Assembly (NCBI RefSeq): GCF_014650455.1
Contig: NZ_BMUZ01000021.1
Span: 1 to 64,000, forward strand
DNA: 64,000 nucleotides
Direction: 5' to 3'
Origin: Streptomyces xanthochromogenes
GTDB lineage: Bacteria; Actinomycetota; Actinomycetes; Streptomycetales; Streptomycetaceae
The notes under the pieces are model-generated. The model worked only from the letters and a program-made list of their open reading frames with translations. It searched no databases and was not told the DNA's origin. The position numbers and the translations under genes were made by a program. Of this stretch, positions 34,819-42,999 are shown one piece after another. Position 1 is the stretch's first letter. Each line of letters opens with the position of its first letter.

Positions 34819-35385
34819 TCACTGGCCCGCGCCCGGCCAGGGGCCGGGCGCGGGCACGTCCTCGGCCTGCTCCTCCTTGGTGTCGAAGAGCTTGAATCCG
34901 CGCCGCAGGTAGTTGTCCATGGCGTGCTCGCCGTCCAGCGAGCAGGTGTGCACCCACACCCGCTCGGTGGCGGGCAGTCCCGGCCACCGAGCGGCCAGGT
35001 CCCAGGCCCGGCGCAGCCCCTGCGTCAGGAGGTGGCCGCCGATGCGCCGGCCGCGGAAGGCGGCGATCAGACCGAAGTAGACGATCTCCACCGAGCCGCC
35101 CGGCTGGGCCTCCAGCTCGACGTACCCGGCGGGCGTGCCCCGCTCGTAGGCCACCCAGGTCTCGGTGCCGGGCCGGTCCAGCGTCCGCTGCCACTCGGCG
35201 TAGCTCCAGCCGAGACGGTCGAGCCAGGTGATGTCCCCGCCGACCGCCGTATAGAGGAAGCGGCTGAACTCCGGCGAGGGCACCTCGGCGCGCACGATCG
35301 TGACGTCGTCCGCGGGCTCGGCGGCCGGGCGCAGATCGTCGGGGGAGGTCTGTTCCAGGGACCAGGTGGTCACGGTGATACTCAT
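34819..35385 (-). CDS. GNAT family N-acetyltransferase
   Basis: The 188-residue protein has one GNAT domain. EIVYFGLIAAFRGRRIGGHLL is motif A with the acetyl-CoA pyrophosphate loop (RGRRIGG), and ERVWVHTCSLDGEHAMDNYLRRGFKLF is motif B, given here in part. Homologues are simply annotated as acetyltransferases and the substrate is unknown. The gene lies upstream of the sulfur operon on the same strand but is separated from it by the operator region. Confidence 0.88.
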   Translation of the reverse strand: MSITVTTWSLEQTSPDDLRPAAEPADDVTIVRAEVPSPEFSRFLYTAVGGDITWLDRLGWSYAEWQRTLDRPGTETWVAYERGTPAGYVELEAQPGGSVEIVYFGLIAAFRGRRIGGHLLTQGLRRAWDLAARWPGLPATERVWVHTCSLDGEHAMDNYLRRGFKLFDTKEEQAEDVPAPGPWPGAGQ

Positions 35386-35428
35386 GGACGCCAGGCAATC
35401 ATGCGGCCCCCGATGCCTCCAACGCAGG

Positions 35429-36721
35429 TCAGGGCAGCCGGCCCCGGGCCGTCGCGACCGCCGGGGACAAGGAGTGGGGGAGCAGGTCCGCCGGGTGGTC
35501 GGGCCGGACGACCTCCACCCGTACGTCCTCGCTGAAGCGGTACGGGCGGTGGGCGAGCACCTCCGCGAGACGGCGGCGCAGCCGGGACATCTCCGCCCGT
35601 ACGGTCACCGTGCGCGTCGGGTCCTCGAAGATGTCCTGGGCGAGCTGGGCGGCGCTGCGGCCCTCGCGGTTCAGGGCGAGCACGAGGAGCAGCTCGGCGT
35701 GGCGGGGGCTGAGCTCCTGCGTCCAGTCGCCCGCGTCCCCGGAGACGGTCACCGTGCAGCGCCGGGGCCTGGAGAGGTCGAGCACGACCCGCCGGGCCGT
35801 GGCCGGGCCGGGTCCTGCCGCCTCGTCGCCGACCCGCACGAGCCGGCCGCCGGGCAGCGGCTCGATGGTGCACATGCCGAGCGAGGGCAGCCAAATGCGC
35901 CCCGCCCGGGGCGACTTGGGCAGGGCGAGCCGGTCGGTGGGCGGCATGCCGGTGACCGCGGCGACCCAGCCGTTGTCGTCGACGGCAAGCGCCCGGCCGC
36001 CCACCCGGCACAGCACCGGCGCGGCGACCGTGCGCAGCCGCTCCAGGGCGGCGAAGTGCCGGCCGCGCAGCTCGGCCGCGGCGAGCCGGGCCACCGAGGT
36101 CACGAAGGAGAGCGTGGCCGGGTGCATGGTGCTCAGCGGCCCGCTGACGTCCACCACGCCGAGCAGCCGTCCGTCGCGCGGGTCGACGATCGGCGCGCCC
36201 GCGCAGGTCCAGGTGTGATGGGCGGCGACGAAGTGCTCGGCCGAGAACACCTGCACCGGACGCCCGGTGACGAGCGGGGTGCCCACCCCGTTGGTGCCGG
36301 CGGCGCTCTCGCTCCAGTCGGCGCCGACCTCGAACCCCAGGGTGTCGGCGAGCTTCAGGACGGAGGGGTGGCCCTCCCGCCACAGCAGCCGGCCCTCGGC
36401 GTCCGAGACGACCATGATGTGCTGGGCCGCGTCCGCGACCGACACCAGGGCGTCCCGCAGGACCGGCAGGACCTCCGCCAGCGGCGAGTGCTGCCGGCGC
36501 CGTTCGACCTCGGACAGCGCGAGCAGCCCCGCGTGGTTGTCCCCGTCCGGGTCGAGCCCGCTGCTCAGCGCCCGCCGCCAGGACTCCCCGATCTCCGCCC
36601 GGGGGCCGACCGTGGAGCTCCGGCCCGCGAGCGCGGCCGCGCGCACGCCCTTCAGGAGCCGGGTCGCCTTCTGGGCGTCCATGGCGGCCAGCCGGGCCAC
36701 GTCCAGCGTGGTGGTGTGCAC
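35429..36721 (-). CDS. GAF-domain helix-turn-helix transcriptional regulator
   Basis: In this 430-residue protein, residues about 70-230 are a GAF sensor of the AcoR type, with DWSESAAGTNGVGTPLVTGRPV and GAPIVDPRDGRLLGVVDVSGP read in part. The C-terminal 100 residues form a winged-helix DNA-binding domain (LSPRHAELLLVLALNREGRS). The AAA+ module of true AcoR proteins is missing, so it is not a sigma-54 activator. In actinobacteria such proteins often control aldehyde or alcohol dehydrogenase genes. The GTG start has AGGAGG upstream. Confidence 0.88.
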   Translation of the reverse strand: MHTTTLDVARLAAMDAQKATRLLKGVRAAALAGRSSTVGPRAEIGESWRRALSSGLDPDGDNHAGLLALSEVERRRQHSPLAEVLPVLRDALVSVADAAQHIMVVSDAEGRLLWREGHPSVLKLADTLGFEVGADWSESAAGTNGVGTPLVTGRPVQVFSAEHFVAAHHTWTCAGAPIVDPRDGRLLGVVDVSGPLSTMHPATLSFVTSVARLAAAELRGRHFAALERLRTVAAPVLCRVGGRALAVDDNGWVAAVTGMPPTDRLALPKSPRAGRIWLPSLGMCTIEPLPGGRLVRVGDEAAGPGPATARRVVLDLSRPRRCTVTVSGDAGDWTQELSPRHAELLLVLALNREGRSAAQLAQDIFEDPTRTVTVRAEMSRLRRRLAEVLAHRPYRFSEDVRVEVVRPDHPADLLPHSLSPAVATARGRLP

Positions 36722-37013
36722 GGAATCCTCCTGCCGTCGACACCGGCGCCCGGCGGGGCCGGACCCGGATGTCCTGAATTCATCGTGCCCGCCCGGTAGT
36801 TGGCGCGCGGCGATATGCCCCACATGGTTGCAACCCTTTGCAACTCTCGCGAACGGCCGTGCGTGCGTACGAAGGTGGCAGTGCACCGGAAGTCCGGTCG
36901 TCATGCTCCGTCCTCGGACGCATGAGAGTGCGGGGGTGGTGCCGTGTCGGCGCAGCACCGCCCCCGACGGACCGCCCGGGACACCGCTTTTCGGCCGCGC
37001 CCCGGGCTCCCGC
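36722..37013. promoter_or_regulatory. Upstream region of GAF regulator with paired repeats
   Basis: GTTGCAA (36827-36833) and TTGCAAC (36838-36844) form a 7-bp inverted repeat with a 4-base centre. GGTTGCAACC (36826-36835) is itself a palindrome. The site is about 105 bases before the regulator start and suggests autoregulation. The rest of the 292 bases shows nothing else I can name. Confidence 0.45.
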
Positions 37014-38660
37014 TCACACCTCGACGCGGGCCCGCTCCACCACGGACGCCAGGTCGAGCGAGTGCGGCAGCGTGCCGAACGCCGCTCCCCAGTCACCGCC
37101 GAGCCGCGAGGCGCAGAACGCGTCCGCGACCTCCGGCGGCGCCCAGCGCACGAGCAGCGAGCCCTGGAGCACGAGGGCCATCCGCTCCACCAGACGCCGC
37201 GCCCGCCCCTCGATGCCGTCCAGATCGGCGAGTTCGGTCAGCAGGCCCTTGATCGCCCCGTCGAGCCGGTGGTCCGCGCCGCGCGCCCTGCCGACCTCCT
37301 GGAGGAAGGCGTTGATGGCCGCCGGCTCGCGCTGGAGCGCCCGCAGCACGTCCAGGGCCTGGACGTTGCCCGAGCCCTCCCAGATCGAGTTCAGCGGCGC
37401 CTCCCGCAGCAGCCGCGGCATCCCGGACTCCTCGACGTAGCCGTTGCCGCCGAGGCATTCGAGGGCCTCGACGGCCACCGGCGTACACCGCTTGGTGACC
37501 CAGTACTTGGCGGCCGGCACCGCGAGCCGCAGGAACGCCCGCTCCTCCTCGGTGTCGGCGTCGTAGGCGGCGGCGAGCCGCAGCGCCAGCGTGGTGGCGG
37601 CCTCCGACTCCAGGGCCAGATCGGCCAGCACGTTGCGCATCAGCGGCTTCTCGATGAGCACCCCGCCGAACGCGCTGCGGTAGGAGGCGTGGTGGACCGC
37701 CTGGGTCACGGCCTGTCGCATGAGCGCGGCCGAGCCGATCACACAGTCGAGGCGGGTCGCGGCCACCATCTCGATGATGGTGCGCACCCCGCGGCCCTCC
37801 TCGCCGACCCGGCGTGCCCACGTCCCGTCGAACTCGACCTCGCTGGAGGCGTTCGACTTGTTGCCCAGCTTGTCCTTGAGGCGCTGGATCGCGAAGGCGT
37901 TGCGGGTGCCGTCGTCGAGGACCCGCGGCACCAGGAAGCAGGTGAGGCTGTCCTTGTGGGAAGGGGATGCCTGCGCGAGGACCAGGAACCCGTCGCTCAT
38001 CGGCGCCGAGCAGAACCACTTGTGCCCGGTCAGGACGTACTCGCCGTCGGCGCCGAGCGGGGCCGCGAACGTGGTGTTGGCCCGTACGTCGCTGCCGCCC
38101 TGCTTCTCCGTCATCCCCATGCCGAACAGGACACCGCCCTTCTCGGCGGCGGGCCGCAGCCCCTGTTCGTACACGTGCGAGGTGAGCCGCGGCTCCCACT
38201 CGGCGGCCAGCGCCGGGTCGGTGCGCAGCGCGGGGACGGCCGCGTGCGTCATGGAGACCGGGCAGCCGTGCCCGCCCTCCGCCTGCGTCCACACCAGGAA
38301 CCCGGCGGCCCGGCGCACGTGCCCGGCGGGCCGCCCCCAGGCGTCGGTGAGGCCCGACGACACGGCCTTGCCGAGCAGCCGGTGCCAGCTCGGATGGAAC
38401 TCGACCTCGTCGATCCGGTTGCCGTAGCGGTCGTGGGTGCGCAGCGTCGGCGGGTTCTCGTTCGCCAGCACACCCCACTCCTGGGCCTGGGCCGATCCCG
38501 CCGACCGTCCGAGGACCGCGAGCTCCTCCTGGACGCCGTCGAGGAGCTCCGGCGCTACATGCCGCTCGACCGCCTCGCCAAGGGCCCGGTCGGCGGTGAA
38601 GACGTCGTACCCGACCAGGGGCGGAGGCTGGTTGGTCACTGTGTGGGTGGTGGCTGCCAT
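37014..38660 (-). CDS. Acyl-CoA dehydrogenase, AidB-like
   Basis: The 548-residue flavoprotein is of the long AidB type. Motifs are GMGMTEKQGGSDVRANTT, the flavin loop LTGHKWFCSAPMSD, and the C-terminal region ECLGGNGYVEESGMPRLLREAPLNSIWEG, which I give only in part as GGNGYVEESGMPRLLREAP. The catalytic Glu position is not certain. AidB proteins bind DNA and were linked to alkylation protection, but a metabolic role is equally possible. TACCGT lies six bases before the ATG on the minus strand. It diverges from the YihY gene with only 17 bases between start codons. Confidence 0.92.
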   Translation of the reverse strand: MAATTHTVTNQPPPLVGYDVFTADRALGEAVERHVAPELLDGVQEELAVLGRSAGSAQAQEWGVLANENPPTLRTHDRYGNRIDEVEFHPSWHRLLGKAVSSGLTDAWGRPAGHVRRAAGFLVWTQAEGGHGCPVSMTHAAVPALRTDPALAAEWEPRLTSHVYEQGLRPAAEKGGVLFGMGMTEKQGGSDVRANTTFAAPLGADGEYVLTGHKWFCSAPMSDGFLVLAQASPSHKDSLTCFLVPRVLDDGTRNAFAIQRLKDKLGNKSNASSEVEFDGTWARRVGEEGRGVRTIIEMVAATRLDCVIGSAALMRQAVTQAVHHASYRSAFGGVLIEKPLMRNVLADLALESEAATTLALRLAAAYDADTEEERAFLRLAVPAAKYWVTKRCTPVAVEALECLGGNGYVEESGMPRLLREAPLNSIWEGSGNVQALDVLRALQREPAAINAFLQEVGRARGADHRLDGAIKGLLTELADLDGIEGRARRLVERMALVLQGSLLVRWAPPEVADAFCASRLGGDWGAAFGTLPHSLDLASVVERARVEV

Positions 38661-38677
38661 GCCGATACGGTAAGGAC
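38661..38677. promoter_or_regulatory. Overlapping divergent leaderless promoters
   Basis: On the plus strand TACGGT (38666-38671) sits six bases before the YihY GTG. On the minus strand TACCGT (38672-38667) sits six bases before the AidB-like ATG. The two -10 hexamers overlap by five base pairs. Only one direction can hold RNA polymerase at a time. Confidence 0.6.
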
Positions 38678-39904
38678 GTGCAGCCAGCAAATGAAACACC
38701 CGAGCGGACATCCGGCCGCCTCCATCGGGCCCGCGTCCTCTACCGCAACGTCTCCAAGCGGCAATTGGGCTGGCTGCTCCTCAAGGACACCGTCAACTCC
38801 TGCGTCGAGTACCGCATTCTCGGCCTGGCCGCCGAGGCCGCGTTCTTCACGCTGCTCTCCCTGCCTCCGCTGCTGCTCAGTGTCATCGCGCTGCTCGGCT
38901 ACGTGGACGGCTGGACCAGCACCCACACGGTCGCCAGCATCGAGCAGAACATCCTGAACGCGGCCGGAACCGTGCTGTCCGACCGTGGGGTCCACGAGTT
39001 CGCGCAGCCGCTCCTGGACGACGTCACCAAGGGCAAACGCCCGGAAATCGTCTCCATCGGCTTCGCCATCGCGCTGTGGTCGGGCTCGCGCGCGGTCAAC
39101 GTCTTCATCGACACCATCACCGTGATGTACGGGCTGGACGGGCACCGCGGGATCGTGAAGACCCGGGCGCTCTCGCTGGTGCTCTACGTCGTGGCGCTGC
39201 TGATCGGCGCGGTCGTGCTGCCGCTCGCGGTGGTCGGCCCGGACCGGGTGGTGGAGTGGATTCCGTGGGGCACGGACGTGATCAGCTTCCTGTACTGGCC
39301 GACGATGATCCTGCTGTCCATCGCCTTCCTCACCACCCTCTTCCACGTCTCGGTGCCGGTCCGCTCGCCGTGGATCGAGGACGTGCCGGGCGCGCTCGTG
39401 GCCCTGGCGATGTGGGTGCTCGGCTCGTTCCTGCTGCGGATCTACCTGACCAGCACGGTGGAGGGGCCCACCATCTACGGCTCGCTCGCGGCCCCCATCG
39501 CGGTGCTGCTGTGGATCGGCATCTCGGCGTTCGCGGTGCTGGTCGGCGCGGCCGTCAACGCCGCCATCGACCGCGTCTGGCCCTCGGTCGCCACGGCCGC
39601 GGCCCGCGAGGCCGGCGAGCGGGTCAAGGCCGCGCAGGCCGCGCAGATCGTGGCCCGCTCCCAGCCGATGCAGGCGATGCTCTTCGACGGCATGGAGGAC
39701 ATGGAGGACGCGGACGAGGCGGGCGACCCGGGCATGCCGTCCGAATTCCCCGAGCGCTGGTCGAAGTTCCTGCCCCCCGAGGACGTCAAGTCCCGCCTGC
39801 ACACCGTGCGCAAGCACGAGGAGAAGCCGCAGGACAAGACATCGGACAAGGCGCCGGAGAAGCCCCCGCGCGGCCACGAGAAGTCCCCGCGCGACCAGGA
39901 CTGA
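38678..39904 (+). CDS. YihY/BrkB family membrane protein
   Basis: The 408-residue protein has about six membrane spans. Family features are GLAAEAAFFTLLSLPPLLLS and the central IALWSGSRAV and MWVLGSFLLRIYL regions. The C-terminal 100 residues are polar and strongly charged (KHEEKPQDKTSDKAPEKPP), probably a cytoplasmic tail. Once called RNase BN, the family is now regarded as an uncharacterised membrane protein, possibly an exporter. The GTG start has TACGGT exactly six bases upstream and no SD. Confidence 0.9.
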   Translation: MQPANETPERTSGRLHRARVLYRNVSKRQLGWLLLKDTVNSCVEYRILGLAAEAAFFTLLSLPPLLLSVIALLGYVDGWTSTHTVASIEQNILNAAGTVLSDRGVHEFAQPLLDDVTKGKRPEIVSIGFAIALWSGSRAVNVFIDTITVMYGLDGHRGIVKTRALSLVLYVVALLIGAVVLPLAVVGPDRVVEWIPWGTDVISFLYWPTMILLSIAFLTTLFHVSVPVRSPWIEDVPGALVALAMWVLGSFLLRIYLTSTVEGPTIYGSLAAPIAVLLWIGISAFAVLVGAAVNAAIDRVWPSVATAAAREAGERVKAAQAAQIVARSQPMQAMLFDGMEDMEDADEAGDPGMPSEFPERWSKFLPPEDVKSRLHTVRKHEEKPQDKTSDKAPEKPPRGHEKSPRDQD

Positions 39905-39941
39905 CCGGCGGTCCGCCGCGCCGGCGCACTACCCTCGAAGC

Positions 39942-40664
39942 ATGTACCGAGAGCGGCCCTCGCGGCTGTCCGGAGCCGTCCTGTGGACCCGGACCGTGGA
40001 GGGCGGCGCGCCCCGGCCCGTGCTGCCCGACGGCTGCATGGACCTGCTCTGGTGCGAGGGCCGCCTCCTGGTGGCGGGCCCCGACACCCGTGCCCACGTC
40101 CCCGACGCGCCTCCCGGCACGCACTACGCCGCGATCCGCTTCGCCCCCGGCGCCGCTCCCGCGCTCCTCGGCGTCCCGGCCCACGAACTGCGCGATGCCC
40201 GGGTCCCGCTCGACGCGCTCTGGCCGGGCGCCGAGGTGCGCTCGCTCGCGCTGCGCGTCGGGGACGCGGCCGAGCCGGCCGCCGCACTCGAAGCCGCGGT
40301 CCTCGCGAAGGCGCCCCCGCAGGACCCGCTGACGCGGGCGGTCTCGGCGCGCCTGGCCGCCGGGTGGAGCGTGGGCGCCACCGCGGCCGAGGCCGGGCTC
40401 GGCGCCCGTCAGCTGCATCGGCGCTGTCTGGACGCCTTCGGCTACGGACCCAAGACGCTGGCCCGCATCCTGCGCCTGCGGCGCGCCCTCGCCCTGGTGA
40501 CGCGGGGCGTGCCGTACGCGGAGGCGGCCCTCGTCGCAGGGTGCGCCGACCAGGCGCACCTCGCCCGCGAGATGCGCGCGCTCGCCGGGATGACGCTGAC
40601 CGCCTACGCCAAGGCGGCGAACAGCGACACCTCCGTGCCGTCCGGGTCGTGGACGGTCGCGTAG
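39942..40664 (+). CDS. AraC family transcriptional regulator
   Basis: The 240-residue protein has an N-terminal DUF6597-type domain (VLPDGCMDLLW and the GTHYAAIRFAPG segment). Two C-terminal helix-turn-helix motifs follow: SVGATAAEAGLGARQLHRRC and VPYAEAALVAGCADQAHLAR. TACCCT is six bases before the ATG, a leaderless arrangement. The last 61 bases overlap the convergent VOC gene, which it may regulate because such pairs are common. Confidence 0.9.
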   Translation: MYRERPSRLSGAVLWTRTVEGGAPRPVLPDGCMDLLWCEGRLLVAGPDTRAHVPDAPPGTHYAAIRFAPGAAPALLGVPAHELRDARVPLDALWPGAEVRSLALRVGDAAEPAAALEAAVLAKAPPQDPLTRAVSARLAAGWSVGATAAEAGLGARQLHRRCLDAFGYGPKTLARILRLRRALALVTRGVPYAEAALVAGCADQAHLAREMRALAGMTLTAYAKAANSDTSVPSGSWTVA

Positions 40665-40996
40665 CGCTGGCCCCAGAAGGCGTCCCAGGGCTCCAGGTGC
40701 CCGTGGTGTCCGGCGGCCGTCAGCGACTCGTACACCGCGTCCACTTCGGCGGGCGAGTCACAGGCGAAGGCGAGCCCGGTGCGGCCGCCGTCCTCGGGCC
40801 GTTTCCAGCCGGGATCGAAGGAGCGGACGGTGTCCTCGGTGTCCCACAGGACACGGGTGCCGCCGGGGAGCGTGCACTCCACGTGCGGCTGGGTGTCGGC
40901 GTCGGCCGGGAGGTCCAGGCCGAGGCGGCGGTAGAAGGCGAGGGATGCGGCCATGTCGGCCACTACCAGGCCGATGGCGTCGAGTCGTGGAGTCAT
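40604..40996 (-). CDS. VOC family protein
   Basis: The protein has 130 residues in one domain: LDAIGLVVADMAASLAFYRRLGL at the first repeat and YATVHDPDGTEVSLFAAL at the end, with the family's Glu in the last strand. The chemistry is unknown. On the minus strand TACGGT lies five bases before the ATG and GAGG overlaps. It overlaps the AraC regulator gene by 61 bases tail to tail, an unusually long overlap. Confidence 0.88.
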   Translation of the reverse strand: MTPRLDAIGLVVADMAASLAFYRRLGLDLPADADTQPHVECTLPGGTRVLWDTEDTVRSFDPGWKRPEDGGRTGLAFACDSPAEVDAVYESLTAAGHHGHLEPWDAFWGQRYATVHDPDGTEVSLFAALA

Positions 40997-41088
40997 GGCC
41001 TCACCGTAGGCAGCACGCCGGGCGCGGGTCTTGAACGAAACGGACACGGCGGTCGGCCGTGCGCGGCACCCCGTGCCCCCGTTACGCT

Positions 41089-41108
41089 ATTTGCATGGGA
41101 GCGCAAAT
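41089..41108. promoter_or_regulatory. Inverted repeat at the arsR-like gene start
   Basis: ATTTGC and GCAAAT are separated by eight bases (41089-41108). The left arm is exactly the six-base spacer between the -10 (TACGCT, 41083-41088) and the ATG at 41095. A protein bound here would block initiation and translation start, as in autoregulation. A near copy lies upstream of the ABC operon at 44956-44975. Confidence 0.6.
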
Positions 41109-41499
41109 GGACAGCTGGGACGCGGAGCGGGCCGACCGGGCGGTCGCCGTACTGAAGGCGGTGGCCGACCCCTCGCGGTACCGCCTGCTGTGGGCGCTCG
41201 GCGGGGCCGAACTGCCGGTGAGCGCGCTCGCCGAGATCCTGGGCGCGCATGTCGCCGCGACCTCGCAGCACCTGGCCAAGCTGCGCGCAGCCGGGCTCGT
41301 CAGTTCGCGGCGCGAGGGCACCCGGATCTTCTACCGCGCGGCTCACCCGGGGGTGCGGGGGCTCCTTGAGGAGGCGTCCGTGGTGGCCCTGGCGGTATCG
41401 CCGGACGCCACCGCTGCCACCGCCCCCGTCCCGGCGGCCGAGCCGGCCCCGGCCAGGGCCACCCGCAGGGCCGGGGCCCCACGTCCGGTCACCGACTAG
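41095..41499 (+). CDS. ArsR family transcriptional regulator
   Basis: The 134-residue protein has a winged helix: VLKAVADPSRYRLLWALGG, then LPVSALAEILGAHVAATSQHLAKLR and LVSSRREGTRIFYRA, given in part. The tail is Ala/Pro-rich. No CxC or His pair typical of arsenic or nickel sensors is seen, so the ligand is unknown, though this sort is often near metal transport genes. The ATG at 41095 has TACGCT six bases upstream. It converges on the ABC transporter genes, whose upstream DNA carries a similar operator. Confidence 0.88.
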   Translation: MGAQMDSWDAERADRAVAVLKAVADPSRYRLLWALGGAELPVSALAEILGAHVAATSQHLAKLRAAGLVSSRREGTRIFYRAAHPGVRGLLEEASVVALAVSPDATAATAPVPAAEPAPARATRRAGAPRPVTD

Positions 41500-41510
41500 G
41501 TCCGGCCGGC

Positions 41511-41533
41511 TTTCAGGGGCCCGGGGAACCGGG
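41511..41533 (+). repeat. GGAA-loop hairpin repeat, copy 1
   Basis: TTTCAGGGGC is followed by CCCGG-GGAA-CCGGG (41520-41533). It lies between the convergent arsR-like gene and the ABC ATPase gene, so it may terminate transcripts. Compared with copies 2 and 3, one stem pair is changed from G-C to C-G. Confidence 0.55.
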
Positions 41534-41553
41534 AGGCGCCCGCCGGGCCGGGG

Positions 41554-42972
41554 CTACGCCGCGGCGCTGTCGTCGAGCCCGTACTCCTCGCGCTCCGCGT
41601 CGTACCCGAACAGCTCGGCGTAACGGCCCCAGTCCGTCGCGGTCTCCAGCTGCTGGGTCACCTGCTCGCTCGTGTAGTGGTGGGCCAGGACGTCCCGGAA
41701 GAAGCCCGCCCGCAGCGCGGACTCGGGGCTCTGGCGCAGGCTGGTGGTGATCAGGCGGACCAGGGGCGCGTCCACCGCGGCCTCCGCGAAGATCTCCTTG
41801 GACCGGCGCACGTCCGCGCCCGCGAACGTGCTGCCCCGGTCGGTCAGGACCAGGTCGTCACCGGTGACGACCGCGAAGCCGAGCAGGTCCAGGGCGTCGA
41901 CCAGGGGCAGTACGTCGTCGATCTCCAGGCCCAGATCGTCGGCGAGGTCCGCCAGATCGCAGCTCCCGCCGCGGTGGGCGACCATCTCGGCCAGGCCCGA
42001 CAGGCCGTCCACGCTCGCACCCGGCAGCGGGGTGTTGGCCGGGGTGCGCCGGTCGGGCCCGAGGCCTTCGGGGCGGCCCGGGAGCGGGGCCTGACCGCCC
42101 CGGACGGAGCTGGGGCCCGCCCCGTGGGTCTCCTTCACGCGGCCCGTCATCGTGCGGTAGACCCGGTCGATGAGCTCCTCGAACGCGGGCGCGTCACGGT
42201 CGCGCGGTCGCTCCAGACCCACCTCGAACGTCTCGCGGATCGTGCCGTAGGGCCGGGAGCCGAGCACCACGATCCGGTCGGCCATCAGGACCGCCTCCTC
42301 GATGTTGTGGGTCACCAGGACGATCGCCCGGGTCGGGAACTGGCCCGACTCCCACAGCTCCATCAGCTCGCCGCGCAGGTTCTCCGCGGTCAGCACGTCG
42401 AGCGCCGAGAACGGCTCGTCCATCATCAGGACGTCGGGCTCGACGACCAGGGCCCGGGCGAAGCCGACGCGCTGGCGCATGCCGCCCGACAGCTCCTTGG
42501 GGTAGGCGGACTCGAAGCCGTCGAGCCCGATGAGGTCGATGGCCTGGCGGGCCGCCTGCGACCGCGCGTCCGCCGGTACGCCCCGCGCCTCCAGGCCCAG
42601 TTCGACGTTCTGCAGCACGGTCAGCCAGGGCAGCAGCGCGAAGGTCTGGAACACCATGGCGGTGCCCGGGTTGGCGCCGGTCAGCGGGGCGCCCCGGTAG
42701 GACACCGTGCCCGAGCTCGGCGGCACGAGCCCGGCCAGACAGCGCAGCAGCGTCGACTTGCCCGACCCGGACTTGCCGAGCAGCGCGACCACTTCACCGG
42801 CCCGCACCTGGAGGTCGATGCCGCCGAGCACGGGCAGCTCGCCGTCGGCGCCCGCGTACGCCTTGGTCAGGCCGACCGTTTCGAGCAGGACCTCACCGTC
42901 GGCCGGGCGGGGCGCCCGCGGGGCGACGGCGTGCCGTGCGGTGCGCAGGGTGCGCAGGGCGTTCAGAACCAT
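41554..42972 (-). CDS. ABC transporter ATPase with AAA-associated C-terminal domain
   Basis: The 472-residue protein is a full ATPase (about 25-270) plus an added domain. Walker A is GKSGSGKST, signature LSGGMRQRV, Walker B VLMMDEPFSALD and switch His VLVTHNIEEA. Residues about 320-460 match the 'AAA-associated' domain found on a nitrate/sulfonate-like subset (LADDLGLEIDDVLPLVDALDLLGF). The linker is Pro/Gly-rich. It pairs with the double permease upstream. No binding protein is encoded here. GGAG is eight bases before the ATG. Confidence 0.92.
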   Translation of the reverse strand: MVLNALRTLRTARHAVAPRAPRPADGEVLLETVGLTKAYAGADGELPVLGGIDLQVRAGEVVALLGKSGSGKSTLLRCLAGLVPPSSGTVSYRGAPLTGANPGTAMVFQTFALLPWLTVLQNVELGLEARGVPADARSQAARQAIDLIGLDGFESAYPKELSGGMRQRVGFARALVVEPDVLMMDEPFSALDVLTAENLRGELMELWESGQFPTRAIVLVTHNIEEAVLMADRIVVLGSRPYGTIRETFEVGLERPRDRDAPAFEELIDRVYRTMTGRVKETHGAGPSSVRGGQAPLPGRPEGLGPDRRTPANTPLPGASVDGLSGLAEMVAHRGGSCDLADLADDLGLEIDDVLPLVDALDLLGFAVVTGDDLVLTDRGSTFAGADVRRSKEIFAEAAVDAPLVRLITTSLRQSPESALRAGFFRDVLAHHYTSEQVTQQLETATDWGRYAELFGYDAEREEYGLDDSAAA

Positions 42973-42999
42973 GGGGGGCTCCAGGAAGGTTCAGGGGTG

